From Todiramphus chloris collaris (taxonomy: Eukaryota; Chordata; Aves; Coraciiformes; Alcedinidae): 64,000 bases of DNA. Every line of letters begins with the position of its first letter. Position 1 is the first letter of the stretch. Location: positions 53,245,523 to 53,309,522 of the forward strand of contig JANVCC010000020.1 of the NCBI GenBank assembly GCA_025345505.1, in the 5' to 3' direction. The notes beneath the pieces were generated by a model. That model did not search any database, had not been told where the DNA came from, and saw only the letters and a program-made list of their open reading frames with translations. The position numbers and the translations under genes are program-made. Below, piece by piece: positions 11,546 to 25,237 of the stretch.

Positions 11546-12858
11546 AGAGATGTAAAACCAATACTGCTGGACAATCTCCCTAAAGAAAAATCTTACCTTT
11601 TCAAACCAGCAAGAAGCCTTAACAAAGGCATCCCGTAATGTTGCTTTGTTCCGTAAGGTTCTGACAACTACGTTGTGTATACATGTGGTGCCACTAAAAT
11701 CTTTGCCTATTACTGTATTTTATGTTTACCGTGGCATCTACAACAACCTTTATCTGTCACCCTGAGAGTACTGAAAAGTTCATGGTAAAAAATATTTGAT
11801 AGCTGGGTAGAAAGTCATACCATCATAATACAGATATAAATATTTGGATTATTGCCACTAAATGGTTCCACTAGACATAACTTGTGTTTTGTTTTATTGC
11901 TTAGAATTTGGATGCAACATCACACTGGTGATTTCTGTATTTATATTTGTGTTTGCTCCCCAGTGAGTGTGCTCCTTCAAGCATTTTGTCATACATATCA
12001 TCCCAGTGGACAACAAAAAGTGCAAGTTAAGGGTGTTTGTAGGTCTAGCTAAATGGCAGCTACTGCACTGTTGATATTGTGCTTTCATACTGCAGGATTT
12101 GGAAACTCGTTCTCCCTTTTGTTAAGTGATGTAAGATATTCTGTGAAATATGATGATTTACTAAATCTCTCAAAATAGGATTCTTTGTTGTCAAGTTTCC
12201 TAGTCTCTGAAATAGCTTTAGGAAATGGTATAAAATGTGCTAACCTGAACAAAGGAAAAGCAATAAATCAGTTGTGGTATCAAAGACATCTAACAACATG
12301 ACTAATATCTATTTTAAGATCATATAATATTCTTAAAAGATACAGCAGCCATACTTTAGTTCTTAGAGTAAGAGTTCTGATAGTAATCTCTATTTTTTTT
12401 TTTAATGACACATTGCTCAAATCAGTGAAATCCTACAAATCAAATTTTTCAGACTGACCATTATATTATACCAAAATCACCAGGATTTCTGACCAACAAA
12501 CACTCATCAGTGTGAAGAGTGCAGATACAGGTGCATCTTCATACATGCATTGCACTCTTTCAAATAAATATAAGCATGTAAGCAGTTGCATGGTTATAAT
12601 CAAAGGTGCTATATAAACACTAGATCAGTGTTTAACACACACAGACAACAAAAGACAAACATATCTTTTTTTTTTTTCTTTTCTTCCAGTAAATAAAGCA
12701 GGAAAACAACCACACTGTCCCATCCCCAACTTGCGCTGAAGTTAAGCTGTCAGTTCTTGCATATCTGTTATTCCCTTTGTGAATAATTTGTAAATTGTGT
12801 ATGTAAATGGTAACCATGACTTTTGATCTTTATAATAAAGGACCTGAACAATTTCTTC
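11546..12858 (+). other. CNRIP1: CNRIP1 3' UTR (end inferred)
   Basis: AT-rich sequence after the stop codon, without the repeats seen elsewhere. Canonical AATAAA hexamers occur at 12262, 12563, 12692, 12834 and 12950. I take the one at 12834-12839 as the likely main site, which gives a 3' UTR of about 1.3 kb, but earlier use or several alternative ends are possible. Small open frames here (for example 11852-12052) have no support as genes. Confidence 0.6.
12834..12839 (+). terminator. CNRIP1: candidate poly(A) signal of CNRIP1
   Basis: A canonical AATAAA in the context 'tataataaagg', followed about 17 bases later by a T/C-rich stretch that could be the downstream element. Competing AATAAA hexamers lie at 12262, 12563, 12692 and 12950, so the choice is a best guess. 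Confidence 0.45.
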
Positions 12859-15800
12859 TCTAGTATGATTATCCAAATGAGCTGAAAATACTGTATCAAA
12901 AAAGGCAGTGGTTTTAGAAAGTCAGGGATAACACTCAACAGAGCTCTTCAATAAAAATTCAACTGCATTTTGTTGCGCTAACATAGTGTGGAAAGTGGAG
13001 ATTTAGGACAGAAGTGAAATACCTGAGAAATATTTTCTTCCACTGAGTTATTAATTGAAAAGTTTGACTGTTTGCAGATTTCTACTGACAAAAGTGCTGT
13101 AAGGCACGACAAGAACAGTGAGCTAGCCAGCTGCATTCCTGCTCAGAGGTAGCATTACATAGGCCCACTTCCCTGCGATGACACTCTGGAAATAATCTTC
13201 TGCGTTAACATCTTTCCTAGGCTCTTCCTACGCTATGGAAAGAATTCTTCAAAATGAAAAAGCAACTGAACTAAACAAATTCAAATGAAATCTGTAATTC
13301 AGATGGAAGTGCTATTGGCAGCACTTCAGCAGAAATTTCTAGATAACAGGCTTCAACAATACCAAAGTTCCAGTTGCCAATCCATTCCATTTCTGTACTG
13401 CTAGAACATGATATTCTTCTGCAGCAGTTGGCATACTTTAGTTTATTTTGTTTGTCCATATGAACTGGAATCACATCAACAAGAAATATGTGGGATTCAT
13501 AAATTGGCAGATAAATCTATCCTATTAAAATAAAAATGTGTAAGACAGGCTGAACTTTGAGTTCAGCTTCTAGTAAATCCTTGGCCAGTGATGTCCTAGC
13601 CCTCCAGCATTTAAGAAATGCTAAAATGAATTAATCCAGCCTATTTGGGCACAGGAGAGTTGTTCTTCTCAGACAACTGGAAGCACACCTTTTCCAGGAT
13701 AAATACTCAGGTTGAGATTAAGGCCAAACAGGGCAGCAATTTTCTCACATCCTAGCAAGCCCTGTAGCAATTCAGCTGAAATTTAGTTCAGAGGGTGGTC
13801 AAGAAAGAGCCTGCAGATGGAGAGAGTTGCTTTTAAAAGGAAAGGGAGAACAGTCAGGCCAACTGTGTCTTGCAGGCTCCATATCCTGATACTGAACATT
13901 GCTGCCCACACCACAGCACCGCTTTCACAGTGGCAGTGATAAAAAGGATGAGGACTGATTAACAGCTTATCATGGGGAAGGTGTAAATGGCATTTATCAG
14001 CAGCTGCTATAGCCTGCCCCCCTAGATGAGGTTTAAGCATATAGGAGTGTGGCTTGGTGGCCTTGCATTAAAAGAACCAAAGACTCAGAATCTGTAATCG
14101 AAACAGAAGATTACTTATGTATTGTTTCTTGAGCATTCGTACCACCATGGATGACAGCACCAATACTCTGCATGTGTAAAGCAAAATACTCCTGTCCATT
14201 TCCCCATGCTAACACAAGCAAACACTTGCTCCTAGTAAAAGAGACCCAGTTTAGCAGTTCTCTGAAAGTAGTATTTCTTTCATCCAGGACAACTCTGGTA
14301 AATATTCATAAAGTCTGAGTCACAACAAAACTGTTGCTGTGACAGTTTTTCAATCATCAGCATTTAATCTCCAGGTAAGTTTGTTCTTTACATCCCTTTT
14401 TCTGATTGGTATTCCCATTTTTGTACAGAACAGGACAGAATACACTCAGCTTAAACATATTTATTTTTATCCATTACAAAGTCAAAAAATGCTGACAATG
14501 TGTCAATCCATCTGAAACCATAAAACACTCCGAAGGTTTTACATCAGACTTCGCAAGATTTTTCCCATGAAAGGTCCAGCTTTCATTTTCATAAGAAAGA
14601 TTGAAACAGATATACTGACTCTTTCAGAGTCACCTTTTCACCTATATTTAGGTAGCAGTTAGCACTTTCAGACTGCTGAGTAAAAGGATCCAAGAGTAAA
14701 TTGTTAGTCATTATTATTACAGTTGTGATCCTGCCTAGGGCTTGCATTAGATCATTAGAATTTGCACAAGGCTTTGTGTTTCTGCAGATAATACAGGCTT
14801 CAGGATGTCCTGCCATCTGACCGTATCTGAAAAAGAAATAATACTAGTAAAGCCTTCATGCCCTACCAACACAAGTTAGAGAGGTTTCACTGGCTTCAGC
14901 TGAAGCTCTGTCAATTGTTTTGCAAATGCAGAGTGATCCTTAGTGATCCAGACTAGCAAAGTATCAGAACACCTTGTTTCTTTTGTTATTCCTGTAGATG
15001 ATGTAAATGGAACTTCTCTACAACAAAGCTGTAAGTGTTGTAATACCAGGCTTTTGCGTGCCAGCAGAGGTGTGTTTCTATTTGGTTAAGAGCATCTGCC
15101 TCTCTTAGGTAAAATGTTGCTGTTGCACAGTTCTATTCTTCTAGAGTCTCCCCGTAAATGGCACGCTGTAAATGCTAACCTCCTTTTGAGATCTGAAACA
15201 AATACTGCAGCTTTCAGAACTCAAAGCGCTGAGCATTGCCTTAATAGCTGTGTCAGCCCTGAAGCACAAAGCAGCAGCACAAGTCTTACAACATTGTTGT
15301 TTTCCCTTAACTCTACAGAGCTCACAAGCGATGACTGGAAAGTCCCCTTAGTGCAGCTAATCCAGATTTTTGGCTAGGAGAGACAGGAACTCCTGCTCAC
15401 AGGCCTTCCCTGCTGCAAGCTTGGCAGCTTTCACCAGCATTTCTTGGACTGCTTCCTCTTCCCTTCTCCCTGAGACTAGCATGTAAGGCTTCAAATCCCT
15501 GTGAGCCCTGGCTTTCAGCCTTAGGATGATGGGGCTGCATCCACTCAAGAAGACCCAACCAGTCCTCTCTGCATCATTTTCTCTGTCCCTCCCTCAAAGT
15601 TGTGGATTATTTATCTTATTAGTCGACGCAGCTTTGTTCAGTGCACTCAAGAAGGATAATTCCATGACTGACCTTACACATTTCATATAACCTTCTCTGC
15701 CTCTTCCTGTAGAAGAAATTCACAGGGATTTCAACTGTATCCCAACTATAAATTAGAAGAAAATTGCCAGATACCCAAACAAATAAATAAATAAAGCACT

Positions 15801-18800
15801 GCTGATGGCCAGTGGTGGGGGTCTCAGCATCTACCATTACAGTACTGGACATCTCAGAAAGCTACACAGATTGTTTCCATGGTGCTCTAACACTCACTGA
15901 ATTTCTCTGGATAAAATATACAGAAGTGAAGAATCCTAAGCTTTTATGAGTTCTCCTAGGGCAATCATTGGAATTTTATAACCCTTTGATGTGCAGTGAG
16001 TTGCACCACTCAGATACGAGTGCATATACACAAACAGAACTCCACTGGAGACAAGGCTTAAAAGCAATGACAGCTTTTCCATCAATGTTATGCCAAAAAT
16101 CTTAAATTAAAAGAATTATTTGTAACAGCACATCTGTATTGACCAAATGTAAGGCTTTGATACTCTTGTTTTTCCTAATCTGGACAAACTTGAATCTCAA
16201 AGCTCAATACAAGTGCTTCGCATGCTATCCGTAACAGCTGTCTCCCTCCCCCAAAGAACAGACAGCCCTACCCCCTTTATCCAAAATAGCAAGAAATAGC
16301 CTGGGATCACATCTGATAACTTCTGCAGCTTTGAACAATCCTGAGAGCAGCAAGAATAAATTATCAGCAGAGGATGATGACGAAGGCAAGAACCATACGA
16401 CTGTTTTGGAGGTAAGATGGGCTTTCTGCTCATTCTTAGCATGGTAACTGCAAGGTTTGGTGCCATCTTGCTATTACAGGAGTGATAGATAGCAAATCTA
16501 CATTAAGCTACAGGGTATGTGCTACAGGGATCAAATTTCTCAGAAGCTTGAAATGAATCATTACGAACTTAATGCGAAACACAGAGGGCCTTATCTGCAA
16601 AAAAAGTGGCAGTAGCATGCAATAGCATTGCAACATATACTATTTTCTGACTGTGATGACACTTTTCTGCTCAATCTACATTGCTATGACAACAGATTCA
16701 CCTATGGTACTTCCACATGTCAGACTTATTGTAGAAAACAGGCCCCAGCCAATTCTATGTATAGAACATACAGTCTGAAGTTGATGCTTTTTTTGCTATT
16801 TTATTTGGGTTTTGGTTGGCTGGTTTGAGTTTGGGGTTTTATTTTTGTGTGTTTGTTTTTAGTTAACTGTATTATTTTTACTTTTGGCTTCAGAGACATC
16901 TCTGCCTATAAGCAAGCTGAGAAAGTGCAAGAAATATCACTGTGTAAAAATACAACTGCAGTCATCCTTGTTCTGGATGGAAACTATATGACTGCACTCC
17001 GAAGATTTGGAGTCATTAAAACAAACAAAAAAGGCTTCATGTGCCTTTCCTATCTGTCAGAGACTGAATTCTCAAGAGGGTTGCAACATTTTGTCTGTCA
17101 GAACAAGGCAACAGTCACATTTAAATGTGTTGATTATTTATTATTAATTTTCAGATGCACAGTGCTTACACTCAACTTTGCTACCGTTGAGGTGGATGGT
17201 TAAGAAACCAAACAAAAAGTGTCAAATGCACTCCTGGTACAAAGTTTCACCAAAACATGAGGGACAAATTTGCCCCAATATGGCAAAAACGTGGATTAAC
17301 TGCCCTTGCTTAAAACGTAACTGTAAGAATTTACACCCAACCATTTTAATACAAATTTAAGTATAACTCACTGAGGAAAATACTTCCAAGGGAGGTTGTT
17401 TTATACACAGTGAAAACATTTCCTTTACAGATCATTTGCCCAATCTTAGAAAAATATTCCTTTCTGTCTAGGGATGAAGAACAAACATATTGTGCTTACA
17501 TACAGGTACAAAATCAGTTACCTAATGAGCTAGAAGAGCTGAAAGTGTTCTTGCAGGGTTGGGTTTGGGGTTTTTTTCTGTTTTTAAAATAAATCCAGCT
17601 ATCAATTCTTAGTTCCTTCTTTTGCCTTACAATGCCAGTTGCAGCAGCCCTCAAGCACAAATATGCAAAGAATGAATGCTGTTAAACATTTAGCTCCAAG
17701 GACTGAGATATGACCCAAACAGCACAGGAAAGGGACGTTATTAGCCACCCTGTCAGTCCTTCTATAGCCTTTACTCTTGGAGAAGCACAGCTAGGACAGG
17801 TAAGTACATAGGTTTTTTTCCCCATGAACTTCATTCTACAAATCCATGTGCAATCATGCCTTATCCGAGACTGCAGCTTCTGTCCAGATATCTAAAGGGG
17901 AAACAGTGGAGAGGCACACGCTTGGAGTCATGGTGGTATAAAAACAGCAAAAGAAGCAAGAGAATTGTATTCAAAGATGGTGAGATTTAGCCCACAGGCA
18001 GCAGGAGAAACAGTCACTGGGAGTCTTCATATGAAAATGTAACAGTACTAGAGAACCACCCTCCCCCAAAAAATTCTTTAGTTAGTCTTCACCTCAGTCA
18101 CTCCTAATACTCCTTCCAGGTTCTGCTAGAAAGAGCACTCCTAAAAATCTCCTAGAGAGCTGCCCATAGCTTTTCTTGTTAAGTAGCTTTAAGCTTCTGG
18201 CTCACTAAACTCAGAGTCAATAACATGCCACAGATTTCATACCAAGCTCAAAACTTTTCAGATCTCACTAGAGCAGTCAGTAGCTACTGGTGAATACTGT
18301 TACAGGTTATCTACCATTCCCTAACATCCTGTCTCATCTTTCATCCATAATGGAGAGACAGAAAAGGCTTTCTCTTCTCTCACCATTTATCAATCTATTA
18401 CTCATTTGCCTTGAAGGCTGTACAGTAAGTAGCTATTACCAAAACTTGTATGGTCCCCAGTCATTACAACTTTTAATGCAATAACCCAAGGGAGTGGGGG
18501 AAGCAGCATTATACTCCATAATATGGGATAGGCAAGGAAGCCCTTAAACCTCCTACACAGAGAGTGTAACCAACTGAGTACATCAATACCCTGTGAGCAG
18601 CACCACGCAGAGATACTAGGAGGTACTCAAAGCAGAACTTGGCACAGCTCAGACAGGCAGGACTCATTGCTCTGATTTTGTGCCACTTCCTACTCTGGTT
18701 CAAGCAGCAATACTGCAGTCTCTGAAGATGCATTCCCCTGAGGCACAGCTACAGCAAAAAAGAACAAGTAGCTAAGGGAATCAGAGAGCATTTCTTAGTT

Positions 18801-19319
18801 CCTGGATCATGGTCATGCCCTGCCTGAACCCAAAGTCAACACTAGGATAAAATGTGAACACACAGAAGCCTCCTTCCTCCAACTGCTGAAACATCCTATG
18901 TTCCCACAGAAATGAAACCTCAGTGAACAGTCAAGAAGTAAATCAAGACCAAGGGACTTGGTATATTCTTCCAGAGAAGTCTGGATGGAACAAGTGTTAA
19001 CCTATATCACATCATGGCCAGGCAAGCCTCCTAACAACTGTCTCACCCATCTTTATTCTAATAAAAACACCCAGATCCAGACATTAACCATGTTACCATG
19101 ACAGCCTTCTCACCTGCTCTGCTACTACTGATTCTCTAGAAGATCAGACTATGAAGAGGACAACTTCGCAATGGGAGAAGAGGCACAGATTCTCCCCGTT
19201 TAGCACACATTACTTCTTTTGATTTCTCTGGCTCCAAAAGACAAATCTAAAATGTTTAGCAATCCAATTTCTGACTAGTACTTCAAGAAGCAGGCTACAC
19301 CTGGCGGGGGCGGGGCAGG
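12859..19319. other. intergenic, no gene seen
   Basis: AT-rich intergenic DNA between CNRIP1 and the 19.3-kb microsatellite. It holds only short simple repeats, such as an (AAAT)n-like stretch near 15780-15795 and a G/T-rich tract at about 16789-16862. Scattered open frames of 60-118 codons (for example 16847-17203 +) show no recognisable domain. Confidence 0.5.
16789..16862. repeat. T/G-rich low-complexity tract
   Basis: Runs of T separated by GG or GGG (ttttatttgggttttggttgg-like). The same class recurs at 35.1, 40.9, 55.6 and 60.9 kb, and as its complement at 23.2 and 53.3 kb. No coding content. Confidence 0.7.
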
Positions 19320-19363
19320 AATATATATACACACATATATATATACATACATATACATATATG
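19320..19363. repeat. TA/CA dinucleotide microsatellite
   Basis: Alternating purine-pyrimidine array of TA, CA and CATA steps, about 44 bp and imperfect. It directly abuts a short isolated GC box-like sequence (ggcgggggcggggc) at about 19303-19316. Confidence 0.85.
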
Positions 19364-21579
19364 AAACTGGAATCCTAAAAGCCAGAGTGATTATTTCTGG
19401 AGAAATAATCTGTTCTCCCTACAGAAAGGAAGTGTTTTCTGTCAAGACTGTGTAAAGTATCCCAAGAAAAGCCATAGGCAAATTTCACTGTCACTGTTCC
19501 TATTTGCATCTCTGAAAAACTGCATTCATCTTCTAAAAAGAAGATTTTTTCAGATTCTTCATTTCAGCACGCTACAAATAATTATGTAAGCTAATAATGT
19601 GTGCAGACAAACAATGCAATTACTTAAATAGCCATCTCATTTTCTTTTAGAGTACATCTGTTAAAGAAAGACGGAGAGAAATCTGGAGAGAAAGATGTCA
19701 AGAAAATATATGTATGTTCACACACACAATCACACACAAAGTATTTTAATGTGTTGAACATTTTAAATATTATTCATAAATAAAAAGGGCCAAGCCCCAA
19801 GTTAATAGCAAGTTCATGTGTCAAATTCAGGACATCTTTCTCCTTTACATGTTCATTAAAAGTGTCATGCAAAGACTTTCCCTTCCACAAGATTCAAGCT
19901 TGTTTTACACCACATTTTATTTAGTACTGGATATCTTCAAATAAGGAGAAAAAAGGTGAAAACAGTTTTAGTTCATCTTCTTACCTCCTGGGCTTTTATT
20001 AGGAAGTCATAGACATGAAAGATTACATAAGGCAATGGTCCTTCAGATTCCATGAGAAGCCTAGGCTGGTTCTATCATATCTCAGGTCAGTTATGAGTTA
20101 CCTGCTGTGCAGCCCCTTCAATGCAGAATTCCCAGAGGAGAATAAGGCTTTCATGCAATCTGCATCAGATAATCCAAACCAGTGCATTAAATTACTGCAA
20201 AAGCAACAGAACAGTTCTCTGCAATTTTGTTTTATCCATGGCCTACAGATTTTCAAACAAGGCCTCATTTACAGTGAGCAAGTACAAGTTATTAGTCATT
20301 ACAGTCAAGAATAAATGTGCAGCTCTACTAGGTTTTTTCCTTTGTATTTTATCATTATTTCAATTTGCACAGTTCCAGCAAAAGCAAATTAACTGCTGAG
20401 GATGTGGGGATTTGAAGCAGTGTTCTTCTAGCTCACAGCTGCTTCACAAAAATCGCTGCCATGTGAATGCTAAAAACACAGTAATACATATACTACTAAG
20501 AACAAAAGTAAAGTATATCACTATGAATTGTGGAACTTGAGAGTAATTTCCTGTCTGTCTCCAGTGGATTTCTGGTGTTTTAATATTACAGTTCAAGATA
20601 CGTTGCAGCCCCTCTGTCATTGTGGACTCTAATTTCAATCACTGTACTCTGTTCAAACATTTAATTTCATAAAACTTGAAGCAACTCAGTATGGGACCTC
20701 AGCCTCTGTTTCAGTTCTCATTAAAAACATTTAACACTGGGACAGAGGTGTGCAGAGGATAAATAAGAATGAAAAGACAAAACATGCTTAATGCAAGCTT
20801 CAACTTCTTAAGAAACCAGGAGAGAATTGCCACAAGGGAAAAAAGCAGCAATCAAAAATACTCCAGGCATTCACTAGATGGTGCTCTTTGGAGGAAATAC
20901 ATATCATGTAGAAACTTGAAAAACCCAGAAACCACCTGTACGCCACAGGAAATAATCTCCACTTCATTTGTAATCATGTAGGCCACTTCTCCTCCTCCCA
21001 AACTGCAATCTTATACAATCTAGTGCAAGTACTTACAACACAAGAGGGACTCTGCTATTGAGGAGTTTCTTTTCATTCAAATTGGCACCTGAAGAGCAGC
21101 AGCCACTCAGTGCTCTGTAGTCCAGAAAGAGATTAGAGAGAGACAGAACTGAACCTCAACTGGTAGGCCACTTCCGCCAGCATTCCTCATTATCCTGACT
21201 TTAGCCTTTGTTGTGTGAAGCCTCAAGCGATTTCTGCTTCCCCACAAGTGCAGGAGCTTGCATTTCTTGACATGCACAATTTTAACAACTATTCATCCAA
21301 GCTAGAGTACCTTCACAGTTCTTATAACTGAGGATACTACATCCTTAACAGAGCAACTACTCTTCACTTCAAAGAGAACTCCTAACCGCATCAAAATGAG
21401 CGGGTATACCATAAATTTCTAAAGACAGACCAAACCCCACTTCACCACTACATATCACAAAGAACATGCCAAATCACAAGCTTTTGTAACCAAAGTTATG
21501 CCCATGTTGCTGCATGCCACACTAGAACCCAGCTAGCTCTGAACAAGATCATAAGTTAGCAACAAGTTCACCACTAGCT
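19364..21579. other. intergenic, no gene seen
   Basis: AT-rich unique-looking DNA between the microsatellite and the second CR1 copy. It includes a small CA-rich patch near 19718-19739. Nothing else is supported. Confidence 0.5.
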
Positions 21580-22177
21580 AGCAATGTGCCCTTGTCACCA
21601 AGAAGGCCAGTTAAGAATAACGTGTTCAAGAAGGTTCTCCTCCCACTCTATTCTGCCCTATTGAGGCCACATCTGGAGCACTGTGTCCAGTTCCAGGCTT
21701 TCCCAGTTCAAGAGAGAAAGGGAACTACTGGAGAGAGTCTGAGGGCTACAAAGATGCTGAGGGGTCTGGAGCATCTCACTCACAAGGAGAGGCAGAGAGA
21801 CCTGGGGCTGTTTAGCCCAGAAAAGACTGATAGGGGATCTTATCAATATCTAATAGCTTATCAATATCTAAAGGGTGGGTATCAAGAGGACAGGGCCAGA
21901 CTCTTTTCAGTGGTGCCCAGCGACAGGACAAGGGACAACAGGCACAAACTATAACACAGGAAGTTCCACCTCAACATAAAGAAAACCTTCTTTACTGTGA
22001 GGGTGACAGAGCCCTGGAAAAGGCTGCCCAGAAAGGTTGTGGAGTCTCCTCTGGAGATACGCAAAACTGACCTGGATGCAAGCCTGTGCAACCAACTCCA
22101 GGCAAATCTGCTTAAACAGGGGGATTAGACTAGATGATCCCCAGAGTTCCCTTCCAACCCCTATTATTCAGTGATTT
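21580..22177 (+). mobile_element. CR1 LINE, 5'-truncated 3' end
   Basis: About 600 bp of the CR1 3' region in + orientation, much closer to the usual CR1 sequence than the copy at 241-1171. Hallmarks in order are: the 'gaggccacatctggagcactgtgtccag' region near 21662, the 'aggaagttccacctcaacat' block near 21958, 'gaggttgtggagtctcc'-like sequence near 22036, and the terminal 'ttagactagatgatcccc ... cttccaacccctattattcagtgatt' near 22125-22177. The apparent open frame at 21586-21954 is retrotransposon remnant, not a host gene. Around 21840-21871 a 'ttatcaatatctaa' motif occurs twice in tandem, seemingly a small duplication inside the copy. Confidence 0.95.
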
Positions 22178-25135
22178 TACCAGTTAAGAGGACCCCAATA
22201 CCCATTCTCAACACAGCATTTTTCTGCAGTGGGTCAGCATTCTGTGCTCAGTCCTCTACCCAGTAGTGGATCTGATTTAGTAAAATTAAATCTCCACTGT
22301 AATGCTAAATGATCTGCCTCTCCTCACTCCCTCCGAAGTGCTCCGTTCTCAGGGGAATAACATTAGCATTTATGGGAGTAAATGCTTCAGGGTTTTGCTA
22401 ATGTGCTAATGAGCTAGAGCCTTCCACCTTCAGATCACAGCATAAATTCTATTCATCTCAAAGGTAAAAATACTGTTTTTCTAACAGAAATTTTGTATCA
22501 ACTTGAGTTTTAGTTCCAGCTCCCCAATCACAAAAATCATCTTTATGATTTTTCTGCGCAGCTGTATTTTCCAAGGCAGACAAAGCTTTCAGCTCAGCAG
22601 AGCCTTCTACCAAGAGCCCCCAACTGCAGCAAGATCCAAATTCATTTTGATACAGTCTTCAGGATATACAGAGCAGATTACCACACTTAGAAGAAGGGAA
22701 AAATAAAAATAATTAAAAAAAAAAGTTCTATGAAGAACCGGAATGCACAGAAGCACCCAAAATACTGAGGTTTTTCAGCGAAGAGCTACAGAACGCAAAA
22801 TCTGTATAAATATCTTTAGATCTCTTTAACACTAGGAACTCTACTGTGGCCAGATTATTTAAACTATCCAGTTTTGCTTATGTACAGCAATCAGCTTCTG
22901 TAACTGATAAACATTTTTAGGAAGTCATCATACAAGATCTGAAGAACTTGCTTTGGGAAAAAAATAACAGGGAACGGGGTTTTGAATTCCAGCATCTGCA
23001 AACCCCTATAGGGCCCGTGACCCTTTTTGCTGCTAATTTAAAAATCACAATACATTTAAGTCCTAACGTTGCTGTTCCTTGTCACTGCAGAGGTTCCCCT
23101 CTTCCACAGGGGGGAGCTTTTCTCTTGAAAAGATGATTGAATCTTTCACAGTTCTCATTTTGGAAACGTGGAGGAGCTCTAAATAGTTCTGGAGTGCCCC
23201 ACGCCTGACAGCTTCCACACAGGATTAGCAAAGAAGATTCAGAAAACAAAGAAGAAAAAAACCAACAAAACAACCCAAAATAACAATGCCTGAAACCAAC
23301 AACAACAAAAAGAACAACCAACCAAACAAAAACCCACAGAAAATGGAAGATCAATCATTTATAAGGTAAACAACTCCTGGACCCATGTATTCTATCACAC
23401 TATTACTCCAACCCCATCCATAGTGCAGTTAGTTATATAGCAGAAACACCTGCAAATGCAGTCCAACACCATTTATGTCCATGCATATCTGCCATTTATA
23501 AACTTCACTCATGTTACTTTAGGTAGCAGCTATCCAGACCACAGTTGCAGAGGAACAATAAATCAGAGTAATTCAAAGAATGTAGCATCTTGAGAAGAAA
23601 TGTGGCTTAAGAGCTGAAAGAAATAACCGAACACAAATTTGAAAACATATTTTGAAGAGCACAAATGACTCTGGACAACCATTTATTAATCCAGCAAGTA
23701 ACAGTAAGATTTTACAAGGGTTAACCTGGAAGGTTGCCTTTTCCAGAAAAACATCTCCCTTCCATCGTTCAGAATTCTTTTCCATACTTGAGCTGCAGCT
23801 CTGAGGTGCTATTTCTATCAAGGCAACACCATGCTATCATCATCTCTCACAGCTGCTACTTCCCCTACTGTTTCCTTAGGAAAAAAAAAAATGTCAAAAA
23901 ATATTTTTTTTAAAAATCACAAATTGCAGAGGTGACAAGCCAAGCGGGAGTGATGCTTAAGCTGTGCTGTTCTCACCATCAAATAGCTAGAGAATTTCAT
24001 ATTCCCTGCTGTCTTAAATTCTAGTCCAATGGGTATACTCCCCTCCTGATGCGTACAGCTAGTACCCGTTGTCAACAGTGGGAATAATACACACACACAA
24101 AGGGGACAGTGAGCCTTTGGGGCCTGTTGGAGTGGTAAATTCAAAATATCAGGGTAAACATATTTTGCATGCGACAGATAATAAGCTTGGGCACCAGTTT
24201 CTGTGTTTAAGAATGCACTATGGGTTTGCAACACTCAGAGCACTAGAGATACCCTACTCATGTAGTTTCCAGAGTTTGAGTTTTAAAAAAACCCTGTTCT
24301 GCCATGAATAACTAGCTGCTACATATACAGATTTATACACACAAATCTCATCACACAAAGCTCTGTGGAGCAAAACAGGATAGAAAGGATCAGGCAAAAT
24401 ACATCTTCTGCTCCAAAAGTCTTACAGTCTTGATTTATGACTAGCCACATACAAAATAGCACATGTTACTCAGAACTCTTTCCTCCTATTAAAGTTGTAA
24501 CTTAAAATATTACAAGTCTTCCCAGTCTTCAATACTTGCTATTACTTCAAATCCAACTATGGTATAAGCATGTGGGCTGTGTTTTGGCTTACACATCATC
24601 AGCACTTGGAAAAAGTTTCAGCTGCAGGCCACAGTCAACTAAACAGAAGGCTACATGTTAAGTCAGAAAAGTCAACTCCGGTCTGATAACTTAGTGGTGT
24701 TAAATTTTCTTTAATCAAAGCTTTATCTAACATTTTAGGAAAAAAAAAAATCCACTCTGATTATACTATGTTCAGGGTAATTTTTCAGAACAAAGTTTTT
24801 CCTATTTCACAGGTAATTAACCCTGCAAAACCATCATGCTATATGGTAAATGTAAACTGCTAACAAAATATCGATAATGAAACAAAACAGGCCAGACAGC
24901 ATAGCTTGAGAAAAGACTGCAAGTCCCAATACAAACAACTGGCAACCAGAGCGTCTTGTTTGTATAACACTTGATAAGTCCCAGAGGGAAAAGGGACAGC
25001 TGTGTAAAGCTGCCTTGGTTGTCCCTTCTCTCCCTTCCCCCTCCATCCTAATTACATCTGTTACTGATGTTACATTAAATGAAATATCCAGAGAGTCTCC
25101 TGAAAGTTCAGTGTGAATACTGATAAAGCATATGA
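22178..25135. other. intergenic, no gene seen
   Basis: AT-rich DNA between the second CR1 and the 21-bp tandem array. It contains a compact cluster of TAAT-type motifs (22350-22420, see findings) and an A-rich tract (23240-23340). No gene is supported. Confidence 0.5.
23240..23340. repeat. A/C-rich low-complexity tract
   Basis: About 100 bp of A runs separated by C, CC or CCC (accaacaaaacaaccc-like). It is the complementary form of the T/G-rich tracts elsewhere in the window. The minus-strand open frame running through it is therefore an artefact. Confidence 0.75.
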
Positions 25136-25237
25136 CGACATATAGCAACATAGAGACGACATATAGCAACATAGAGACGANNNNNNNNNNGACGACATAT
25201 AGCAACATAGAGACGACATATAGCAACATAGAGACGA
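25136..25237. repeat. 21-bp tandem repeat interrupted by an assembly gap
   Basis: The unit cgacatatagcaacatagaga is seen as two identical full copies before the N run (25136-25156, 25157-25177) and two identical full copies after it (25193-25213, 25214-25234), with a partial copy at each gap edge. Unit phase does not carry across the gap at the stated 10 N, so the N run is a placeholder and the true copy number is unknown. A 9-bp direct repeat ataaagcat flanks the array (25123-25131 and 25242-25250). As 21 is a multiple of three, the array gives an artefactual repetitive minus-strand open frame. Confidence 0.93.
25181..25190. other. assembly gap (10 N)
   Basis: Ten N bases inside the 21-bp tandem array. 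The identical sequence on both sides suggests the assembler could not resolve the array length. Confidence 0.99.

Noticed and set aside
21586..21954. 122-codon open frame
   Set aside because: Lies inside a CR1 fragment; it is a chance frame in the retrotransposon 3' region.
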